Source: WTGU01 sp965200925
Lineage (GTDB): Bacteria > Pseudomonadota > Alphaproteobacteria > UBA828
Assembly: GCA_965200925.1 (NCBI GenBank)
Contig: OZ241738.1
Location: 2,108,001 to 2,172,000 of the forward strand
Length of the DNA stretch: 64,000 bases
Direction: 5' to 3'
Position numbers and translations under genes: made by a program. The notes beneath the pieces are model-generated. The model did no database searches and was not told where the DNA came from. It worked only from the letters and a program-made list of their open reading frames with translations. How positions within the stretch are numbered: the stretch's first letter is position 1; each line of letters begins with the position of its first letter. This document shows, piece by piece, positions 42,087 through 50,988 of the stretch.

Positions 42087-42677
42087 ATGTTCCGGCGCAA
42101 GGGGAGCGAGACGGACGAAGCGGGCCGCAACCGGGAGGACGAGGCCTCCCGAGCGCGGGAGTCGCGCGGCGGCAAGTCGCGGCGGGCGTTCCCGGGCGAC
42201 GCGCCCGCCAGCTTCCACCCGGACGTACCACAGCACGCGCCGGATGCGGTGCCGCCCGAGATGCCGGCGCGCACGGAGGCGGACGTCAAGCGGCTGACGG
42301 TCGGGCGCGAAGCCGTGATCGAGGGCTGCACCAATCTCGATTGCGACCGCCTGTTGGTCGAAGGCTCCGTCGAGGGGACGATGGCGAACGGGCGCCAGCT
42401 GGAGATCGCGAAAGGCGGTTCCTTCAAAGGCACCGCGGTGCTCGAAAACGCCGAGATCGCCGGCCTGTTCGAAGGCGAGATCAGGGTGAAGAAGCGCCTG
42501 CTGGTCCGGGCCTCCGGCCGGGTCGCGGGGACCATCCGCTACGGCCAGCTGGAGATCGAACGCGGCGGGCGCCTCGACGGCAGCGTGGAATACGACCCCG
42601 CCGACCGGGACGCCGACCTCCAGCCCGTGAGGCTGTCTCCGGCCGCGGCCTCGGACGGAGCCGGCGCGGGCGGCTGA
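42087..42677 (+). CDS. Bactofilin (polymer-forming cytoskeletal protein)
   Basis: 196 aa with GGGGAGG upstream of ATG 42087. Residues 1-65 are a disordered, charged Pro-rich tail. Residues 68-165 form the bactofilin beta-helix with the typical repeating turn pattern (LTVGREAVIEG, LLVEGSVEGTM, LEIAKGGSFKG, AEIAGLFEG, LLVRASGRVAG, LEIERGGRLDG). The C-terminus is Ala/Gly-rich and disordered. Bactofilins polymerise without nucleotide and place cell-wall enzymes, for example at stalks or poles. No M23 peptidase gene, a common partner, is adjacent. It is convergent with nth. Confidence 0.92.
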   Translation: MFRRKGSETDEAGRNREDEASRARESRGGKSRRAFPGDAPASFHPDVPQHAPDAVPPEMPARTEADVKRLTVGREAVIEGCTNLDCDRLLVEGSVEGTMANGRQLEIAKGGSFKGTAVLENAEIAGLFEGEIRVKKRLLVRASGRVAGTIRYGQLEIERGGRLDGSVEYDPADRDADLQPVRLSPAAASDGAGAGG

Positions 42678-42683
42678 CGCCTG

Positions 42684-43379
42684 TCAGGGGCCTTTCGCGC
42701 GGCGCGTCTTCCGCCGGCGCGCTTTCGCCGGGGCAGGCGGCGGTTCCGCTTCCGTCTTGGCCTCGTAACGGCAGAGATCGCGCACGATGCAGGCGGGGCA
42801 GTCGGGCGCTCGGGCTTTGCAGACGTAGCGGCCGTGCAGGATCAACCAGTGATGGGCATGGCGCTTGAATGCGTCGGGCACGACGCGCTCGAGGCCGTCC
42901 TCCACGGCGCGCGGCGTCTTGCCGGGAGCGAGACCGGTCCGGTTCGCGAGCCGGAAGATGTGGGTATCGACGGCGATCGTGGGCGCGCCGAACACCGTGT
43001 TGAGCACCACGTTCGCGGTCTTGCGGCCGACACCGGGCAGGGCCTCGAGCGCCGCCCGCTCGCGCGGCACCTCGCCGCCGTGTTTCTCGATCAGCACCCG
43101 GCTCAGGGCGATCACGTTGCGGGCCTTGGCGTTGTAGAGTCCGATGGTCTTGATGTGCGCCTTGAGCCCCACCTCCCCGAGTGCCAGCATGGCAGCAGGG
43201 GTCTCGACTTCGGCGAAGAGCGCCTTGGTCGCCTTGTTGACTCCCTTGTCGGTCGCCTGCGCCGACAGTACCACGGCGACGAGAAGCGTATAGGGGTTGC
43301 GGTAGGCGAGCTCCGTGGTCGGCGCCGGGATCTCCTGGGCGAGCCGCTCGAAGAACGCCGCGACCTGCGCCTTCCTCAT
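42684..43379 (-). CDS. nth: Endonuclease III
   Basis: 231 aa. The helix-hairpin-helix LPGVGRKTANVVL contains catalytic K120, and D138 lies in VDTHIFR. The [4Fe-4S] loop has C187, C194, C197 and C203 in C-x6-C-x2-C-x5-C spacing. A basic Ala/Pro tail follows. It removes oxidised pyrimidines and nicks AP sites in base-excision repair. Its end lies 6 bp from the convergent bactofilin gene. Confidence 0.96.
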   Translation of the reverse strand: MRKAQVAAFFERLAQEIPAPTTELAYRNPYTLLVAVVLSAQATDKGVNKATKALFAEVETPAAMLALGEVGLKAHIKTIGLYNAKARNVIALSRVLIEKHGGEVPRERAALEALPGVGRKTANVVLNTVFGAPTIAVDTHIFRLANRTGLAPGKTPRAVEDGLERVVPDAFKRHAHHWLILHGRYVCKARAPDCPACIVRDLCRYEAKTEAEPPPAPAKARRRKTRRAKGP

Positions 43380-43426
43380 CGCCGGAGAAGAGTATCGCCG
43401 CCGCCCGCCGGAGCAAGGGCCGCGGC

Positions 43427-43966
43427 GTGAAGCCCGCCCGCCGTGCCGGACACCGCCGGCCGGGGCCGCCGTCGCCGTGGATCGTCCGCTTCGCGAGTTT
43501 GATCCAGGCAGAAGGCTGCGTCCTCGACCTCGCCTGCGGTGCCGGGCGTCACGCCCGCCATCTGCGGGAGCGCGGGCACCGCGTCACCGCGGTCGACATC
43601 GACGTCTCCGCCGTGGCCGACATGGCGGGCGATCCGGGGATCGAGATCGTCCGGGCGGACCTGGAGAAGGGCGGGCCGGGCCCGCTGGAAGGGCGCCACT
43701 TCAACGCGGTGGTCGTGGCCAACTACCTGTTCCGCCCGCTCCTCGCGTCGCTCGTCGACTGCCTGGCGCCCGGCGGCGTCCTGCTCTACGAAACCTTCGC
43801 CGTGGGCAACGAACGCTTCGGCCGGCCGCGCAACCCGGATTACCTTCTCGAACGCGGCGAGTTGCTGGCGCTGGCGGCGGGGCAGCTCGAGGTCGTCGCC
43901 TACGAGCACGTCGCGGTCACGCGGCCGGCGCCGGCGATGGTGCAACGGCTCTGCGCCCGCAAGTGA
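43427..43966 (+). CDS. Small class-I SAM-dependent methyltransferase
   Basis: 179 aa from GTG 43427. Motif I is VLDLACGAGRHARHL, the acidic motif-II residue is in VTAVDID, motif III is EIVRADLE, and VVVANYLFRPLLASLVDCLAPGGVLLYETFAVG follows. It is TehB-like in length and layout, lacking any extra domain. The substrate is unknown. It faces nth divergently (47 bp apart) and ends 6 bp from the convergent nitrilase-family gene. Confidence 0.82.
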   Translation: MKPARRAGHRRPGPPSPWIVRFASLIQAEGCVLDLACGAGRHARHLRERGHRVTAVDIDVSAVADMAGDPGIEIVRADLEKGGPGPLEGRHFNAVVVANYLFRPLLASLVDCLAPGGVLLYETFAVGNERFGRPRNPDYLLERGELLALAAGQLEVVAYEHVAVTRPAPAMVQRLCARK

Positions 43967-43972
43967 CCGGGC

Positions 43973-44833
43973 TCAGCCGAGCGCGCGGCGTCCGCCGGCT
44001 GACTCGCGCGCCGGCGGGAGGAACGCGCGGTCGTGGGCGAGCGCCGGAATGGCCGCCCGCACCCGGTCTGCGCGCGCGAGCTCGAGGTCGGCCGTGACGA
44101 CGCCCGTCCCCGCGCCGCCGTCCGCCAGGACCTCGCCCCAGGGATCGACGATCAGAGAATGGCCGTAGGTCTCGCGGCCGCCGGAGTGGCTGCCCCACAT
44201 GCACGGCGCGACGACGAAACAACCGCTCTCGATTGCCCGGGCGCGCAACAGGACGTGCCAGTGGGCCTCGCCGGTGTGCTTCGTGAACGCGGCGGGGACG
44301 GCGATCAGCCGCGCGCCGGCATGGGCGAGCGCCCGGTAGAGCTGCGGGAAGCGAAGGTCGTAGCAGATGGTCATGCCGAGACCGCCCCAGGGGGTTTCCG
44401 CCACCACGGCCCGCCCGCCGGGCCGGAACGCCTCGCTCTCGCGGTAGCGCTCGCCCGTCGGCAGGTCCACGTCGAACATGTGAATCTTGTCGTAGGCGGC
44501 GACGATGGTGCCTTCCGGGTCGATCAGCAGCGAGCGGTTGGCAAGGCGGCCGTCGCCTGTGGTCGCCGCCACCGAGCCCGCCAGCAGCCAAGCGCCGGTC
44601 TCGTCTGCCAGGGCGCGGAAGAAGGCGACTGCGGGATGGGTGTCGAGCGGGGCAGCGCTCGCCCGCAGCACCGCGCTCCGGTGCTCCATGAGGGCCACGT
44701 TTTCGGGTAGCGCGACGAGCGCCGCGCCGCGCGCGCGGGCCTCGCGCACCAGCGCGCCGGCGGCCTCCAGGTTGGCGCCGACGTCCTGGCCGCTGGAGGG
44801 CTGGACGCAGGCGACTCGCAGGGTCTCGGTCAT
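43973..44833 (-). CDS. Carbon-nitrogen hydrolase (Nit1/Nit2-type omega-amidase family)
   Basis: 286 aa from ATG 44833. The nitrilase triad is E44 (LPENVAL), K116 (YDKIHMFD) and C157 (TICYDLRFP). HMFDVDLPTGERYRES and KHTGEAHWHVLLRARAIE match the Nit branch, which repairs deaminated glutathione or acts as an omega-amidase. It is cytosolic. It follows comF by 25 bp; a comF-(grxC)-nit order is common in alphaproteobacteria, though grxC is missing here. Confidence 0.9.
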   Translation of the reverse strand: MTETLRVACVQPSSGQDVGANLEAAGALVREARARGAALVALPENVALMEHRSAVLRASAAPLDTHPAVAFFRALADETGAWLLAGSVAATTGDGRLANRSLLIDPEGTIVAAYDKIHMFDVDLPTGERYRESEAFRPGGRAVVAETPWGGLGMTICYDLRFPQLYRALAHAGARLIAVPAAFTKHTGEAHWHVLLRARAIESGCFVVAPCMWGSHSGGRETYGHSLIVDPWGEVLADGGAGTGVVTADLELARADRVRAAIPALAHDRAFLPPARESAGGRRALG

Positions 44834-44858
44834 GGGCTTCCGTCCGTGGCGTATCCCG

Positions 44859-45623
44859 TCATCCTGAGCGGCCGAGGGCCGTCCGCGCAAGGGCGGCGAC
44901 GTAAACCGATTTGGCGCCGGCCCTCTGCAAGGCGCGGGCGCATTCGGAGGCGGTCGCGCCGGTGGTCAGCACGTCGTCCACCAGCAGGACGCAGCGCCCG
45001 GCCGCGGCCGCCGTGCGCCCGCGCCGCACCGCGAAGGCACCTTGCAGGTTGTGCCGCCGTTCCCGGCGCGAAAGCTTGGTCTGGGGAGCCGTCCACCGCT
45101 TGCGCACGAGCAGGTCCGGCGCCACGGCCTTTCCCGCTTGGCGGGCTAGGAGCCGCGCCAGAATCGCCGACTGGTTGAAGCGCCGCCTGAAGAGCCGCCA
45201 TCGGTGCAGCGGGACGGGCACCACCAAGTCCGTGTCCGCGAGCAGCGGCATCGCCGCGCGGTGGAGCAACTCCGCGAGCTTGGGCGCGAGATATGAGCGG
45301 TCGGCCATCTTGAACGCGAGGACCAAATCCCGCCCCACGCCCTCGTAGAGGAACGCCGACCGCGCCCGCTTGAAGGCCGGCTGATGCTGGTTGCAGCTGG
45401 TGCAGGCCGCGCCCGTGTCCACCGGGAAGGGCAGGCCGCAACGGTCGCAGCAGGGCTCGGCGACGAAGACCATCTTGCCCCAGCACTTCGAGCACAGCGT
45501 CCCCGCCGCGTCGGTCGGTGCTTCGCAGGCGAGGCAGGCGGGCGGCAGGACGAGTTGGAGGCCATCGCGGGCGAGCGCCCGCCCGGCCGCCATCAATCGC
45601 CCCGCTATCGTCCGCTCCGGCAT
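44859..45623 (-). CDS. comF: ComF-family phosphoribosyltransferase-like protein
   Basis: 254 aa from ATG 45623. The N-terminal zinc-finger part has paired cysteines (CLAC, CSKC, CDRC, CTSC). It is followed by VVPVPLHRWRLFRRRFNQSAILAR and the PRPP-binding loop VLLVDDVLTTGATASEC. ComF proteins assist ssDNA handling in natural transformation in some species, but the gene is widespread and its role outside competence is unclear. It is divergent from the NDUFAF5-like methyltransferase gene. Confidence 0.92.
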   Translation of the reverse strand: MPERTIAGRLMAAGRALARDGLQLVLPPACLACEAPTDAAGTLCSKCWGKMVFVAEPCCDRCGLPFPVDTGAACTSCNQHQPAFKRARSAFLYEGVGRDLVLAFKMADRSYLAPKLAELLHRAAMPLLADTDLVVPVPLHRWRLFRRRFNQSAILARLLARQAGKAVAPDLLVRKRWTAPQTKLSRRERRHNLQGAFAVRRGRTAAAAGRCVLLVDDVLTTGATASECARALQRAGAKSVYVAALARTALGRSG

Positions 45624-45670
45624 GGCAAGGCACTTTCCGAACCGCCGGCGATCATGACATAACCGGCGCC

Positions 45671-46576
45671 ATGGCACAGGGGGAGCGGCCGGGCCCGGCG
45701 GCGGTTTTCGACCGCGCCGCCCTGCGCGCCCATCGAGACCGCGCCGCGCCCGGCTTCGAGGGCGGCGGCGACTTCCTGCTCCGCGCGGTGGGCGAGCGGT
45801 TGGGCGAGCGGCTGGGCGATGTGAAGCGCCGCTTCACTCGCGTGCTCGACCTGGGCTGCCACACCGGCCAGCTGGGGCCGCTCCTGCGCGCCCGCGGTCC
45901 CCTCGACCTGCATGTCGAGGCCGATCTTTCCCATGCCATGGTTCGCCGCGCGTCCGGCCCGCACCGCCTGGTCGCCGACGAGGAACGTCTGCCGCTCCGC
46001 CCGGCTTCACTCGACCTCGTGGTCAGCGCCCTGGGCCTGCATTGGGTGGACGACCTGCCCGGTGCGCTGATCCAGATTCGGCGTGCGCTGGTGCCCGATG
46101 GCCTGCTGCTCGCGGCGATGCTGGGCGGCGAGACCCTGTTCGAGCTGCGCGATTCGTTCCTGCACGCGGAAGCGCGCCGGGAGGCTGGCGCCCGCCCGCA
46201 CGTGTCTCCCTTCGCCGACCTGCGGGATGCGGGCGCTCTCCTCCAGCGGGCGGGGTTTGCCTTGCCCGTGGTGGACGGCGAGCGCCTCAAGGTCACCTAC
46301 GCGAGCCCGTGCGCGCTCATGCGCGACCTGCGCGCCATGGGGGAGGGCAATGCGGCGCGGGGGCGGGGGTCGCGTTTCGCCCGGCGCGCGACCTTCCGCG
46401 AGATGGCCGCCCGCTACCGGGAGGGGTTCGGCTTGCCGGGCGGCCGCGTCCCGGCGACCTTCCACGTCCTCTACCTCACCGGCTGGCGGCCTCACGAATC
46501 GCAACAGCAGCCCGCGCGGCGCGGCAGCGCCCGCACCCCCCTCGCCACCGCCCTCGGCGCCGACCGGCTCCGTTAG
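45671..46576 (+). CDS. NDUFAF5/BioC-like SAM-dependent methyltransferase-family protein
   Basis: 301 aa. It opens with VFDRAALRAHRDRAAPGF, then motif I VLDLGCHTGQL, the strand-2 acidic residue in VEADLS, and DLVVSALGLHWVDDLPGALIQIRRALVPDGLLLAAMLGGETLFELRDSF. That last region is the hallmark of the NDUFAF5 group, whose mitochondrial member hydroxylates an Arg of complex I subunit NDUFS7. It ends in VLYLTGWRPHESQQQP. The alphaproteobacterial version is probably a complex I assembly factor; this transfer of function is inference. Confidence 0.85.
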   Translation: MAQGERPGPAAVFDRAALRAHRDRAAPGFEGGGDFLLRAVGERLGERLGDVKRRFTRVLDLGCHTGQLGPLLRARGPLDLHVEADLSHAMVRRASGPHRLVADEERLPLRPASLDLVVSALGLHWVDDLPGALIQIRRALVPDGLLLAAMLGGETLFELRDSFLHAEARREAGARPHVSPFADLRDAGALLQRAGFALPVVDGERLKVTYASPCALMRDLRAMGEGNAARGRGSRFARRATFREMAARYREGFGLPGGRVPATFHVLYLTGWRPHESQQQPARRGSARTPLATALGADRLR

Positions 46577-46648
46577 GGGGGCCTGCGGCTTGAGGGAAGC
46601 GTCGATGGCGGTGGTCGAGGCGCGCCGGTATCGACGGAAACGCGGAGG

Positions 46649-46674
46649 CCCACGGCGCCTCTCGCCGGCGTGGG
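46649..46674. terminator. Possible bidirectional hairpin between convergent genes
   Basis: CCCACGGCG pairs with CGCCGGCGTGGG across a short loop, with a 3-nt bulge. It lies in the 98-bp gap between the convergent methyltransferase and aminotransferase genes. No T-tract follows on either strand, so intrinsic termination is uncertain. Confidence 0.35.
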
Positions 46675-48072
46675 TCAGGCCTTGCCGAAGACGCTTTCGA
46701 CCGCCTCGCCGAAGATCGCCACCGTTTCGTCCACGTCCCGGCGCGAGAAGGTGAGCGGCGGCGAAAAGGCGTTGACCGGCAGGAAGGGCAACGCCCGGGT
46801 GAGCAGCCCGCGTTCCTGCGCGGCGGCCGCCACGCGCTTGTGGGCCGGCGGGTTCATGTCCGGCGCGGCCTTGCTGCCGGGGCCGGCCGTGTATTCGACG
46901 CCCAGCATGAGGCCGACGCCCCTGATGTCGCCCACACTGGGATGGGCGCCCAGGCGCTCGACCAGGCATCGTTTGAAGTAGGGGCCGACCTCGGCGGCGT
47001 TCCCCACCAGGTCTTCTTCCTCCATGATCCGGAGATTGGCGAGGCCCACCGCGCCGCCCACCGGATGGCCGGAATAGGTGAAGCCGTGGGCGAACATGCC
47101 GACCTCGGCGGAGCCCTCGGCAAGCACCTTCCAGATGTCGTCAGAGACGGCGACCGCCGACATCGGGAAGTAGGCGCTGGTCAGCCCCTTGGCGAAGGTC
47201 ATCAGGTCCGGCTTCAGGCCGAAACAGGAAGAGCCGAACCAAGTGCCGAGGCGCCCGAAACCGCAGATCACCTCGTCCACGATGAAGAGGACATCGTGCT
47301 TCGCCAGGACGGCCTGTACCTTGTCGTAATAGCCGCCGCCCGGGACGATGACGCCGCCGGTGCCCATGACGGGTTCGGCGATGAAGGCCGCGACGGTCTC
47401 CGGCCCTTCTCTCCCGATCAGCGCCTCCAGTTCGTCGGCCATGCGCTGGGCGAACGCCTCCTCGCTCTCGCCCTCCCGGCCCTCGCGCCAGTAGTGCGGG
47501 CAGGCGGTGTGCAACACGCCGTCGAACGGCAGGTCAAACGCCTTGTGGTAGAGCGGGATGCCGGTGAGGCTTCCTGCCGCGCCGGTGACGCCGTGATAGG
47601 CGCCGATCCGCGAGATGATCTTCTTCTTCTCCGGCCGCCCCCGGAGGTTGTTGTAGTAGCGGACGAGCTTGAACTGGGTGTCGTTCGCGTCCGAGCCAGA
47701 GAGTCCGAAGAAGATCTTGCCCAGATGGTGGCAGTCGGCATGTTCGTGGAGCAGGCCGAGGAGCTTCTCGGCGAGCCTGATCTGGGGTTCGTTCGAGGCG
47801 GCGCCGAAGCTGTGGTAGAAGCCGATGCGCGCCATCTCGTCGGCCGCCACCTCGGCGAGCCGGGTCCGCCCGTAGCCCACGTTCACACACCAGAGCGCGG
47901 CGGCACCGTCGATATAGGCCTTGCCGTGCCGGTCGTGGACCTTCACGCCGCCGCTCTTCCGGTAGACGATGGGGCCCGTCTCCTGGTGCTCGGCGATCGA
48001 AGTCACCGGATGGAGCAGGACCTGCTTGTCGAGCTCCTCGAGCGAGATGTTCTGGGCGGTGTCGAGCGACAT
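46675..48072 (-). CDS. Class-III omega-aminotransferase
   Basis: 465 aa from ATG 48072 with GAGGAGAG upstream. The PLP features are GLSGSDANDTQFKLVRYYNN, YHGVTGAAGSLTGIP, the Asp in VLFIVDEVICGFGRLG and the Schiff-base Lys in LMTFAKGLTSAYFPMSAV. The GSDAND and YYNNLRGRPEKKKII phrases mark the aminotransferases that use pyruvate with polyamines, beta-alanine or taurine. It is probably putrescine or omega-amino-acid:pyruvate aminotransferase; exact substrate uncertain. It stands alone, divergent from the DEAD-box helicase gene. Confidence 0.9.
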   Translation of the reverse strand: MSLDTAQNISLEELDKQVLLHPVTSIAEHQETGPIVYRKSGGVKVHDRHGKAYIDGAAALWCVNVGYGRTRLAEVAADEMARIGFYHSFGAASNEPQIRLAEKLLGLLHEHADCHHLGKIFFGLSGSDANDTQFKLVRYYNNLRGRPEKKKIISRIGAYHGVTGAAGSLTGIPLYHKAFDLPFDGVLHTACPHYWREGREGESEEAFAQRMADELEALIGREGPETVAAFIAEPVMGTGGVIVPGGGYYDKVQAVLAKHDVLFIVDEVICGFGRLGTWFGSSCFGLKPDLMTFAKGLTSAYFPMSAVAVSDDIWKVLAEGSAEVGMFAHGFTYSGHPVGGAVGLANLRIMEEEDLVGNAAEVGPYFKRCLVERLGAHPSVGDIRGVGLMLGVEYTAGPGSKAAPDMNPPAHKRVAAAAQERGLLTRALPFLPVNAFSPPLTFSRRDVDETVAIFGEAVESVFGKA

Positions 48073-48254
48073 GGGACTCTCCTCGTCGGTGCGGTTCCCC
48101 AGTCTACCCCGGATCCCCTCCCCCCGCCACGGGGCCTTCGAGGTTGCCTCTCCCGGCGAATCGTGGCATAGTCCGGCATCGTTCCGGGGCTGGAGGCGCA
48201 CCGGAAGAGCCGCGCTGCTGTTCCCGGTGCGCGGGAACCTCCAATAGAGGCGGC

Positions 48255-49652
48255 GTGAGCGAAGCAACCGAGGGATTCGCGGATCTCGGCTTGAGCGACG
48301 AGCGCCTGACCGCCGTCGCCGGTGCCGGCTACACGGTGCCGACGCCGATCCAGCGGAAGGCCATCCCGCTCGTGCTGCGCGGCGTGGACCTGTTGGGGTG
48401 CGCCCAGACGGGCACGGGCAAGACCGCCTCCTACGCGCTCCCGATCATCGACATTCTCGGCGCGGGCACGGGCAAGCCGCGGATGCCGCGCTGCCTGGTC
48501 CTCGCGCCGACGCGGGAGCTTGCGCAGCAGATCGCCGACAACTTCGCCGTCTACGGCGCAGGCCGCGGCCCCAGGCAGGCGTTGCTGATCGGCGGCGAAG
48601 GGTTCTCCCTGCAGGAGGCCGCGCTGGCCAGGGACCCGGACGTCCTGATCGCCACGCCGGGCCGCCTGATGGACATGTTCGAGCGCGGGCGGATCATGAT
48701 GGGCGGCGTGAAGATCCTGGTGATCGACGAGGCCGACCGGATGCTCGACATGGGGTTCATCCCGGACGTCGAGCGCATCGTGAAGACCCTTCCGCGCATC
48801 CGCCAGACGCTCATGTTCTCGGCCACCCTGGGGCCCGAGATCAAGCGCCTGGGCGAGGCCTTCCTGATCAACCCGAAGGAAGTGAGGGTGGCCCCGCCGG
48901 CGACGGTGGCGGGGACGGTGCGGCACGCGATGATCGCGGTGGAGCCGGGCGAGAAGCGTTCGGCGTTGCGGGCGCTGCTCCGTCGCGAGGCGGTGCAGAG
49001 CGCGCTGATCTTCTGCAACCGCAAGAAGGACGTGGACGTGGTCCGCGAGTCGCTGCGGCGCCGGGGCCTGAACGCGGGCGCCCTCCACGGTGACATGGTG
49101 CAGCATCGCCGGACGGAGACCCTGGCGGCGTTCAAGGAAGGGCGGGTCGACCTCCTCGTCTGCAGCGACGTGGCCGGGCGCGGCCTGGATATCGAAGCCG
49201 TCTCCCACGTCGTCAATTTCGACGTGCCGCACAACCCGGAGGACTACGTCCACCGCATCGGCCGCACCGGGCGGGCCGGGCGCGAGGGCCGGGCGATCAC
49301 CCTGGTCACGCCCGAGGAGGCGGAGGCGGTCGGCGCCATCGCCGCCTTGATCAAGAGCGAGATCCCGATCGAGACTCCCGACGGCCGGCCGGTGGCGCTG
49401 GAGGCCATGCTGGAGGCCGTGGCCGACGATCGCCGGAAGACGCGAAGCGGCCGCGAGCCGCCGCCGGCGCGCGCGAAGGGGAGCCGCCGCGGGCGGGCGC
49501 AAGGCGAGGGCGGCCCCAAGGGCGGGCGGCGGCGCGGCGGCGGGCGCAGCGAGGCACCGGCCCGCGAAGAGCCGGTCGTGGGCCTGGGCGACCACGTGCC
49601 GGCGTTCCTCAACGATCCGCTCCCCGTACTCGGTCGCGGCGCGAAGCCTTAG
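48255..49652 (+). CDS. DEAD-box RNA helicase (RhlE-like)
   Basis: 465 aa from GTG 48255. Motifs in order: Q motif (FADLGLSDERL...YTVPTPIQRKAIP), I AQTGTGKT, Ia PTRELA, II VIDEADRMLDMGF, III SAT, IV-V in the second RecA domain and VI HRIGRTGRAG. The tail after about residue 385 is Arg/Gly-rich and basic, as in RhlE-type enzymes acting on ribosomes or mRNA decay. The stop codon falls inside a 14-bp tandem duplication. Confidence 0.93.
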   Translation: MSEATEGFADLGLSDERLTAVAGAGYTVPTPIQRKAIPLVLRGVDLLGCAQTGTGKTASYALPIIDILGAGTGKPRMPRCLVLAPTRELAQQIADNFAVYGAGRGPRQALLIGGEGFSLQEAALARDPDVLIATPGRLMDMFERGRIMMGGVKILVIDEADRMLDMGFIPDVERIVKTLPRIRQTLMFSATLGPEIKRLGEAFLINPKEVRVAPPATVAGTVRHAMIAVEPGEKRSALRALLRREAVQSALIFCNRKKDVDVVRESLRRRGLNAGALHGDMVQHRRTETLAAFKEGRVDLLVCSDVAGRGLDIEAVSHVVNFDVPHNPEDYVHRIGRTGRAGREGRAITLVTPEEAEAVGAIAALIKSEIPIETPDGRPVALEAMLEAVADDRRKTRSGREPPPARAKGSRRGRAQGEGGPKGGRRRGGGRSEAPAREEPVVGLGDHVPAFLNDPLPVLGRGAKP

Positions 49653-49697
49653 GCGCGAAGCCTTGAAGGGCGCGAGCCTCCGGGCCCGCATCCGCCG

Positions 49698-50939
49698 TCA
49701 GCGCGACAGGTCGTCCTTGTGGAAGTGGCCTTCCTTCATGATCGCCGGAATGTGCCGGCCCTGCTCCTGGAACAGGCCGAGATCGGCCAGCGGGTCGCCG
49801 TCCACGACCAGGAGGTCGGCGACCGCCCCCGGCGCCACGGTGCCGAGTTCCCCCTCCTTCCCGATCAGCGCGGCGTTGATCGAGGTCGCCTGCCGCAACA
49901 CCTCCACCGGCGGCAGGACTTGGCCCCGGATCAGGAACTCCCGGCACTGGCGGTCGTGGAGCGGCCCAAGGAGATCCGTCCCGAAGCCCATGCGCACGCC
50001 GGCGGCGCGACAGGTTTCGAGGGAGCGCAGCCCCGCCTCGCCCAGCCCCTGGAGCTTGTCGGCGAACACCTTGGGCAGGCCGAGCGCGGCGCCGGATTCG
50101 ATCATGGCGAAGATCGTGACCAGAGTGGGCACGACGAAGGCACCGGCCGAGGCGGCGGCTGCCGCCGCCTCGGCGTCGATCAGGGTGCCGTGCTCGATCG
50201 AGCGCACGCCGAGCGCGGCGCAGCGGCGCACCGCGCTCGCCGTGTGGGCATGGGCCATCACGTAGGTGCGGCGCGTCGCCGTTTCCTCCACGGCGGCCCG
50301 GATCTCGTCGTCGGAATACTGGTCCATCCAGATCGGATCGGTCGGCGACAGCACGCCGCCGGAGACCATGAGCTTGATCTGGTGGGCGCCCTTGCGCAGT
50401 TCCTCCCGCGCCGCGCGGCGCACGTCGTCCGCCCCGTCGGCGACGGCCGCGATCGCCCCCCGGTAGCCGGCGCAGCCGCAGGGCTCGAAACGCGACGGGG
50501 CCCGCATGTCGCCGTGCCCGCCGGTCTGGCTCAAGGCGCGGCCCGAGAACAGGATACGCGGCCCGGCGATCAGCCCCTCCTCCACGGCGCGCGCGAGGCC
50601 CGCGTCGGCACCGCCCGCGTCGCGCACCGTCGTGAAGCCCCGGTCCAGCGCCGCCTCCAGGTTGCGCCGCGCATGCTGGTGGAGGAGCGACGCCGGCATG
50701 TCGTCGAGGGCGGGCACGTCGAGGGCGGCGAGCAGCGCGTGGAAATGGGCGTCGATCAGGCCAGGCATCAGCGTCCGCCCGCCGACGTCGATCCGCGTCG
50801 CGTCCGCCGGCCCCGGAAGCGGCCCGTCGGCGACTTCCGCGATTCGTCCGTCCGCGACCGCCACCGTCGCGCCTTCGCGCAGCGCGGGCGATTCGCCGTC
50901 GAACACCGCGCAGTTCTCGAACAGGATCGCCACCATCAT
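49698..50939 (-). CDS. Metal-dependent amidohydrolase (prolidase/imidazolonepropionase-like)
   Basis: 413 aa; adjacent ATGs at 50939 and 50936 both fit the GAGGGAGGGG. Metal ligands are visible: the strand-1 pair in LIDAHFHALL, a probable carboxylated Lys in HQIKLMVSGG, His in VMAHAHTASA and IEHGTL, and Asp in GFGTDLLG. The C-terminal PGAVADLLVVDGDPL closes the beta-sandwich. Members of this branch hydrolyse Xaa-Pro dipeptides, imidazolonepropionate or organophosphates. It is third in a leftward set with the GGT-like and M20 genes, so an amide or dipeptide substrate is likely. Confidence 0.88.
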   Translation of the reverse strand: MMVAILFENCAVFDGESPALREGATVAVADGRIAEVADGPLPGPADATRIDVGGRTLMPGLIDAHFHALLAALDVPALDDMPASLLHQHARRNLEAALDRGFTTVRDAGGADAGLARAVEEGLIAGPRILFSGRALSQTGGHGDMRAPSRFEPCGCAGYRGAIAAVADGADDVRRAAREELRKGAHQIKLMVSGGVLSPTDPIWMDQYSDDEIRAAVEETATRRTYVMAHAHTASAVRRCAALGVRSIEHGTLIDAEAAAAAASAGAFVVPTLVTIFAMIESGAALGLPKVFADKLQGLGEAGLRSLETCRAAGVRMGFGTDLLGPLHDRQCREFLIRGQVLPPVEVLRQATSINAALIGKEGELGTVAPGAVADLLVVDGDPLADLGLFQEQGRHIPAIMKEGHFHKDDLSR

Positions 50940-50988
50940 CCCCTCCCTCGTGATCGGTCCCGAACCGCCCCGCTTCTTTTTCCGGCGC

